Shown: positions 21,607 to 24,506 of the stretch, piece by piece
Layout of the letters: each line of letters opens with the position of its first letter
Position numbering within the stretch: the first letter of the stretch is position 1
Assembly (NCBI GenBank): GCA_049970695.1
Contig: JBMFML010000015.1
Span: 1 to 24,506 of the forward strand
Direction: 5' to 3'
Source of the DNA: UBA285 sp049970695
GTDB taxonomy: Archaea > Thermoproteota > Thermoprotei_A > Sulfolobales > Desulfurococcaceae
DNA: 24,506 nt
Position numbers and translations under genes: made by a program
The notes under the pieces: generated by a model
The model's database searches: none
Told to the model about the DNA's origin: nothing
The model's input: only the letters and a program-made list of their open reading frames with translations

Positions 21607-22801
21607 AGCCATAGCCGAGCGGGCTAAGAGCGCCCTGAGCAAGCCAGCTCCTTACGGAGTAGACCTGGACATAGAGCCCTACTTGAAGGCCCCCCTCGTG
21701 GGCAAGCCCGTGGGCGAGGAAGCAGTAGCCGAAGCAGAGGAAGTGGCTAGAGAAGCCGTCGGCTTCGAGCCGTCTGCCAGGGCTAAGTACGTGCAGCTAG
21801 ACCAGGCGTACTTCAAGTACATGAGCCGCTTACCAGGGGTTGAAGTCAAGAGGCTCGAGGACTTCATTGACGAAAACCCGGATGAAGCCAAGGAGTACGT
21901 GTGGAGGCTCGTGGACCCGGCGAGCGACAAGTACACGGCCCTCGCGGCCCTGAAGGGCGCTGGAGGCTACTTCATTAGAGTCAAGGAGAACTCGAGAGTC
22001 GAGGACCCAGTAATGGTCTGCTTGTTCCTAACCGGCGGGCTTCAAGCACCGCACAACATAGTAATACTCGAGAAGAACGCCCAGGCGACAGTTTACACGG
22101 GCTGTACGCTAGCCCCCGAAGCAGCAGGCCTCCACATAGACGTCTCGGAGTTCTACGTGGGTGAGAACGCTGAGCTCAGGTTTGTCATGGTCCACGCTTG
22201 GAATGCTGTGACGCACGTCAGGCCGAGGACCGGTGTCTACGTTGCAGATGGCGGCAAGTACGTGTCTTACTACGTCAACATGAGCGCTGTGAAAACTCTG
22301 CAGACGTACCCGATGGTCACGCTCAAGTCTGGCGCCTACGCCCTCCTCGCTTCTGTGCTGCTCGGCCGCGGGGGCTCTGTACAAGACGTTGGAGGCGGAG
22401 TAGTAATAGAGGGTAGCGAGTCGAGTGCCGAGATAGTCTCGAGAGTCGTGGCGAGAGACTCCTCGAAAGTAGTGACCAGGGCGAGGATATCGGCTAGTAG
22501 CGGCGTCAGCGCGAAGGGGCACATTGAGTGCAGGGGGCTGCTCTTATCCGACTCGGCTGTGATCGAGGCGGTGCCGGAGCTCGAGTCCAGCTCCACCAAT
22601 GCTGTGCTAACACACGAGGCGTCTATTGGAAAGCTAGCCGAGGAGGAGATATACTACCTGGTTTCAAGGGGCTTCACGAGAGATGAGGCTATTGGAATCC
22701 TGGTTAGGGGCTTTGTCAGCATTGACGTTAAGGGGCTGCCACCAAAGATTAAGAGCTACATCGAGACGCTAGAGAAGATGGTGGCCGATAAAGCGCTTTA
22801 A
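21566..22801 (+). CDS. SufB/SufD-family Fe-S scaffold protein
   Basis: A 411-residue SufB/D protein. The beta-helix core spans about 130-360 and the C-terminal helical signature THEASIGKLAEEEIYYLVSR precedes the conserved DEAIGILVRGF. Start choice is limited: TTG at 21566 lies inside sufC and gives a 41-base overlap; the next plausible in-frame start would remove most of the N-terminal domain. Only four cysteines occur (near residues 4, 151, 179 and 330). Compared by eye with SufB, the position of its catalytic cysteine before the VP turn seems to be alanine, whereas a nearby ECRGLL cysteine remains. It resembles the SufB-like partner of two-gene SUF-like minimal systems. It ends the operon. 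Confidence 0.85.
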   Translation: MKRCSATASKSWLEAIAERAKSALSKPAPYGVDLDIEPYLKAPLVGKPVGEEAVAEAEEVAREAVGFEPSARAKYVQLDQAYFKYMSRLPGVEVKRLEDFIDENPDEAKEYVWRLVDPASDKYTALAALKGAGGYFIRVKENSRVEDPVMVCLFLTGGLQAPHNIVILEKNAQATVYTGCTLAPEAAGLHIDVSEFYVGENAELRFVMVHAWNAVTHVRPRTGVYVADGGKYVSYYVNMSAVKTLQTYPMVTLKSGAYALLASVLLGRGGSVQDVGGGVVIEGSESSAEIVSRVVARDSSKVVTRARISASSGVSAKGHIECRGLLLSDSAVIEAVPELESSSTNAVLTHEASIGKLAEEEIYYLVSRGFTRDEAIGILVRGFVSIDVKGLPPKIKSYIETLEKMVADKAL

Positions 22802-22844
22802 GCCACGACCAGTCCTTATTGCGAGAGGGCGCTGCAAGACCCTA

Positions 22845-23222
22845 CTAGCTGCCCTTGCAACCCCTGAAGCGGGCTCCCGGCTGGTGGGCTCCCAGCTGGT
22901 ATGAGAGCTCGAGCACCACGAACACTGCTGCAAGCACGACTACTGCTAGCGTAGCAAGAATGAACAGTACTTTCGAGGCCATCGCCGAGCGCACTCTCCT
23001 GGCTATTAGCAGGACGAGACCCGCGTAAGAGTGCAGTAGCCCGAGGGAGATTGCAAGCACCCTCAGCAGGGCATCGGTGTGAACGAGCCTAGCCCGCGGT
23101 ATTAGCCCAATTGGCGAGAGGAGCTCGTAGCCAGTCAAGGCGTATACCAGTGCAACGACTAGTAGTGGAACACTAGTTACCTCCACAATTACGAGGGCTA
23201 GCTTCAGCAGCTTGTGCCTCAA
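22845..23222 (-). CDS. Three-helix membrane protein with histidines, possibly heme-binding
   Basis: The 125-residue product has three hydrophobic helices (about 8-30, 52-75, 84-106) and an Arg/Lys-rich loop (RRVRS, 75-79) on the probable cytoplasmic side. H48 sits at the mouth of helix 2 and H64 lies inside it (LLHSYAG), 16 residues apart. The H...LH-x-x-x-G pattern recalls small b-type cytochromes of the DUF4405 or b561-like kind, where such histidines bind heme. That is inference; no family match is certain. The start is TTG at 23222, about 24 bases after the predicted transcription start. It lies 64 bases downstream of an anchored nitroreductase in the same direction, which would make a plausible electron-transfer partner. 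Confidence 0.6.
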   Translation of the reverse strand: MRHKLLKLALVIVEVTSVPLLVVALVYALTGYELLSPIGLIPRARLVHTDALLRVLAISLGLLHSYAGLVLLIARRVRSAMASKVLFILATLAVVVLAAVFVVLELSYQLGAHQPGARFRGCKGS

Positions 23223-23266
23223 CTTCCGCCAGCCCTCGCAGTCGAAAGTACGCTAAGCACTGGTAG

Positions 23267-23277
23267 GCTTTAAAATC
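23267..23277 (-). promoter_or_regulatory. TATA box for the three-helix membrane protein
   Basis: The minus strand reads GATTTTAAAGC, in the gap between the nitroreductase and the membrane protein. A start near 23246 gives a leader of about 24 bases. Confidence 0.5.
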
Positions 23278-23286
23278 CCTGGGGGT

Positions 23287-24093
23287 CTAAGCCCCCGTTC
23301 TCTTCGAAATGATGTAGTTCCACACGTCCTCGAAGGCCACGTAGTGCCTTCTAGCGGGAACTCCGATGGGTATTATGTACATTGGCTCTTCGCCCGCGCC
23401 AGCGCCAACTACCGCCTTGACTCTATCGTCGTAGAAAGCGCCTACGACTACGCAGCCATAGCCGAGCGCCGTAGCCACGAGGTAGACGTTTTGGCCGAGG
23501 TGCCCTACTTCCATTGGAACGTAGCGGACGCGGCCCCGCTCGCCGTAGACCCTCGTAGTCCTCTCGAAGACGGCAAACACTACTATGCTGACAGGGGCCT
23601 CCTCGACCCAGGGCTGGCCGAGGGCTGCCTCGGCGGCTAGCTCCCTCCTGGAGTCGCCCTCCTTGACCAAGCTGATGGAGTGGGTGTAAGGGTCGTACTT
23701 GTAAACGCCCGCGGGAAGGTAGGTGCCGCCCGACCTCACCCCCCTCTCGCCAACCACGACGTAGACTTCTAGGGGGTACGTGGCCCCAGCGCTGGGCACG
23801 GCTCTGAAGCCGAGGCGCGGCTCTGTAATTCCGTAGGCAGCCCACAATATGAGTGCTAGGTGCTCGAGTGCCACGGGGTCCTCGGTGTAGTCCCTAATGC
23901 TGCGCCTTAGCAAAATCGCCTCTTCAACACTCACCCTGCTGATGGGCCTCGGCAGAGGCAAAAAGACCTCTCCCTCAGTAGTGAAGACAACTCGACTTAC
24001 CTGTAGAGGGCGCGGTGCATAAGCCGAGACAAGCACGTAGGCTAGCACGGCCAGCGCCAGCGCTACTGACACGAGAATGTGCCTACACGTCAC
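23287..24093 (-). CDS. Membrane-anchored SagB/ThcOx-type nitroreductase
   Basis: A 268-residue SagB-type nitroreductase preceded by a hydrophobic segment (residues 6-26, ending SAYA) that is absent from the shorter paralogue at 2964-3566. The FMN motifs are present: RRSIRDY (63-69), PSAGATYP (100-107) and later EVGHLGQN. The two paralogues share the order of these motifs, so this is the same enzyme type with a membrane or secretion segment. There is no twin-arginine motif, and orientation of the catalytic domain is uncertain: a signal peptide with cleavage after AYA, or a lasting anchor. It could pass electrons to a membrane carrier. The start is GTG at 24093. The adjacent minus-strand gene encodes a small His-containing membrane protein. 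Confidence 0.86.
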   Translation of the reverse strand: MTCRHILVSVALALAVLAYVLVSAYAPRPLQVSRVVFTTEGEVFLPLPRPISRVSVEEAILLRRSIRDYTEDPVALEHLALILWAAYGITEPRLGFRAVPSAGATYPLEVYVVVGERGVRSGGTYLPAGVYKYDPYTHSISLVKEGDSRRELAAEAALGQPWVEEAPVSIVVFAVFERTTRVYGERGRVRYVPMEVGHLGQNVYLVATALGYGCVVVGAFYDDRVKAVVGAGAGEEPMYIIPIGVPARRHYVAFEDVWNYIISKRTGA

Positions 24094-24129
24094 CGCTACA
24101 CGCCCCCGAGACTCTGCTAGGAAGCCACG

Positions 24130-24138
24130 GGTATAAGC
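24130..24138 (-). promoter_or_regulatory. TATA box for the anchored nitroreductase
   Basis: The minus strand reads GCTTATACC. A start near 24108 leaves a leader of about 15 bases to the GTG at 24093. A second A/T element (CTTTATG) lies immediately upstream. Confidence 0.5.
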
Positions 24139-24250
24139 ATAAAGCCACCGAGGTCTTTAGCCTACATAGGGCTCTCGCGAGCCGGTTTACTACGTAAGGA
24201 CTCCGCAAGCCTGCGAGAGTGTTTAAGCGCGCTGGGGCTAAAGCCTCAGC

Positions 24251-24506
24251 TTATTTCGACGAGCTTTCTACCCTTGCCTTGAAGTACTTTAGTAAGGTCT
24301 CTGCGAGTTTTATGACTCTTTCTGCTTCTTCTCTCCTCAGCTGCGCTCTCGGGTTATATTTAGCCCTGTTTCTAAGCATGAGGGCCTCGTGTAAAGCCCT
24401 GCCAGCCTCTTTTGCAATCTCCCCGCTCTCTACGTATAGCCTACCGAACTGTGTTAGCAAACCGCCGTGAGCCTTAGCAAGGGACTCTCCTTTAAGCACT
24501 GTTGGC
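24251..24506 (-). CDS. HEPN-domain protein (UPF0332-like), N-terminus outside window
   Basis: The frame stays open to the window edge, so the apparent GTG at 24499 is internal. The residues present match the second half of a UPF0332-type HEPN domain: AKAHGGLLTQFGRLYVESG (the 'H-G-L...F...YV.-G' helix), then LMLRNRAKYNP, equivalent to the 'R-x-K/R-A-D/K-Y' core, and a final long helix ending in a lysine-rich tail. HEPN proteins of this kind usually pair with MNT nucleotidyltransferases as toxin-antitoxin modules. No MNT gene follows on this side, so any partner must lie upstream beyond the window. The HEPN call is good; toxin function is inferred from the family. Confidence 0.75.
   Translation of the reverse strand, partial: PTVLKGESLAKAHGGLLTQFGRLYVESGEIAKEAGRALHEALMLRNRAKYNPRAQLRREEAERVIKLAETLLKYFKARVESSSK

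Noticed and set aside
23344..23640. Plus-strand frame of 98 codons opposite the anchored nitroreductase
   Set aside because: It is the antisense of conserved FMN-binding segments and has no promoter of its own.
2964..24093. Azoline-peptide (RiPP) biosynthesis cluster suggested by the SagB-type proteins
   Set aside because: There is no YcaO cyclodehydratase, precursor peptide or leader protease gene in the window; the two SagB-type genes are 20 kb apart and single.
24170..24183. GGCTC/GAGCC inverted repeat in the gap between the nitroreductase and HEPN genes
   Set aside because: Five-base arms with a four-base loop are common by chance in GC-rich DNA. There is no T-tract or gene end beside it to support a terminator.
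24094..24250. 157-base gap checked for a tRNA or small RNA
   Set aside because: No cloverleaf, C/D box pair or T-loop sequence is visible; only the nitroreductase promoter elements are seen.

Overview
The window looks like a stretch of chromosome from a hyperthermophilic crenarchaeon (Thermoproteota, Thermoprotei). Supporting this are archaeal TATA boxes placed so that many transcripts would start at or within about 30 bases of the start codon, heavy use of TTG and GTG starts, dense AGG/AGA arginine codons, and archaeal families: a THUMP/Tan1-like protein, an AbrB-PhoU fusion, DUF1152, GH57 glycoside hydrolases, a minimal SufC-SufB/D pair and a HEPN protein. I cannot name the genus. No rRNA, tRNA, CRISPR array, transposase or integrase is visible. 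Genes are tightly packed, and no gene-free stretch exceeds about 210 bases.

Layout: (1) 1-2267, minus strand: the window-truncated end of a ferritin-like/VIT1 iron protein, then an SLC13/DASS anion transporter. (2) 2443-3566: a THUMP-domain tRNA-modification protein converging on a cytosolic SagB-type nitroreductase, with stop codons interlocked in one CTAG. (3) 3662-6551, plus strand: a PhoU-like DUF47 protein, a small DUF3096 membrane protein, a flavin reductase-like protein and a class I aminotransferase. (4) 6609-10170, minus strand: an E1-like MoeB/ThiF/HesA protein, then a compact ECF transporter operon (S component, fused double ATPase, T component) whose S component resembles the riboflavin type. 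(5) 10258-12137: a second nitroreductase converging, again through a CTAG, on a rhomboid protease with an added extracytoplasmic domain. (6) 12340-14329, plus strand: a CDF metal exporter followed by an AbrB-PhoU regulator whose promoter carries a 10-bp inverted repeat. (7) 14375-20812, plus strand: a glucan cluster of DUF1152, two GH57 enzymes, a GT5 glycogen synthase and a small acidic helical protein. (8) 20902-22801: SufC plus a SufB/D scaffold. (9) 22845-24093, minus strand: a three-helix membrane protein with histidines and a membrane-anchored SagB-type nitroreductase. (10) 24251-24506: the C-terminal part of a HEPN (UPF0332-like) protein cut by the window edge.

Two themes link the genes. 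The first is flavin and redox chemistry: three nitroreductase-fold proteins, a flavin reductase-like protein and a probable flavin uptake system. The nitroreductase at 10258 is divergent from the transporter, with abutting TATA boxes. The second is storage-glucan metabolism, where synthase and GH57 amylase/glucanotransferase genes overlap or nearly touch and probably share one transcript. Iron is a smaller theme (ferritin-VIT, Suf). The best candidates for something undescribed are the anchored SagB nitroreductase with its possible heme protein partner, the rhomboid fusion, the palindromic AbrB-PhoU promoter, and DUF1152 plus the acidic 107-residue protein within the glucan operon.
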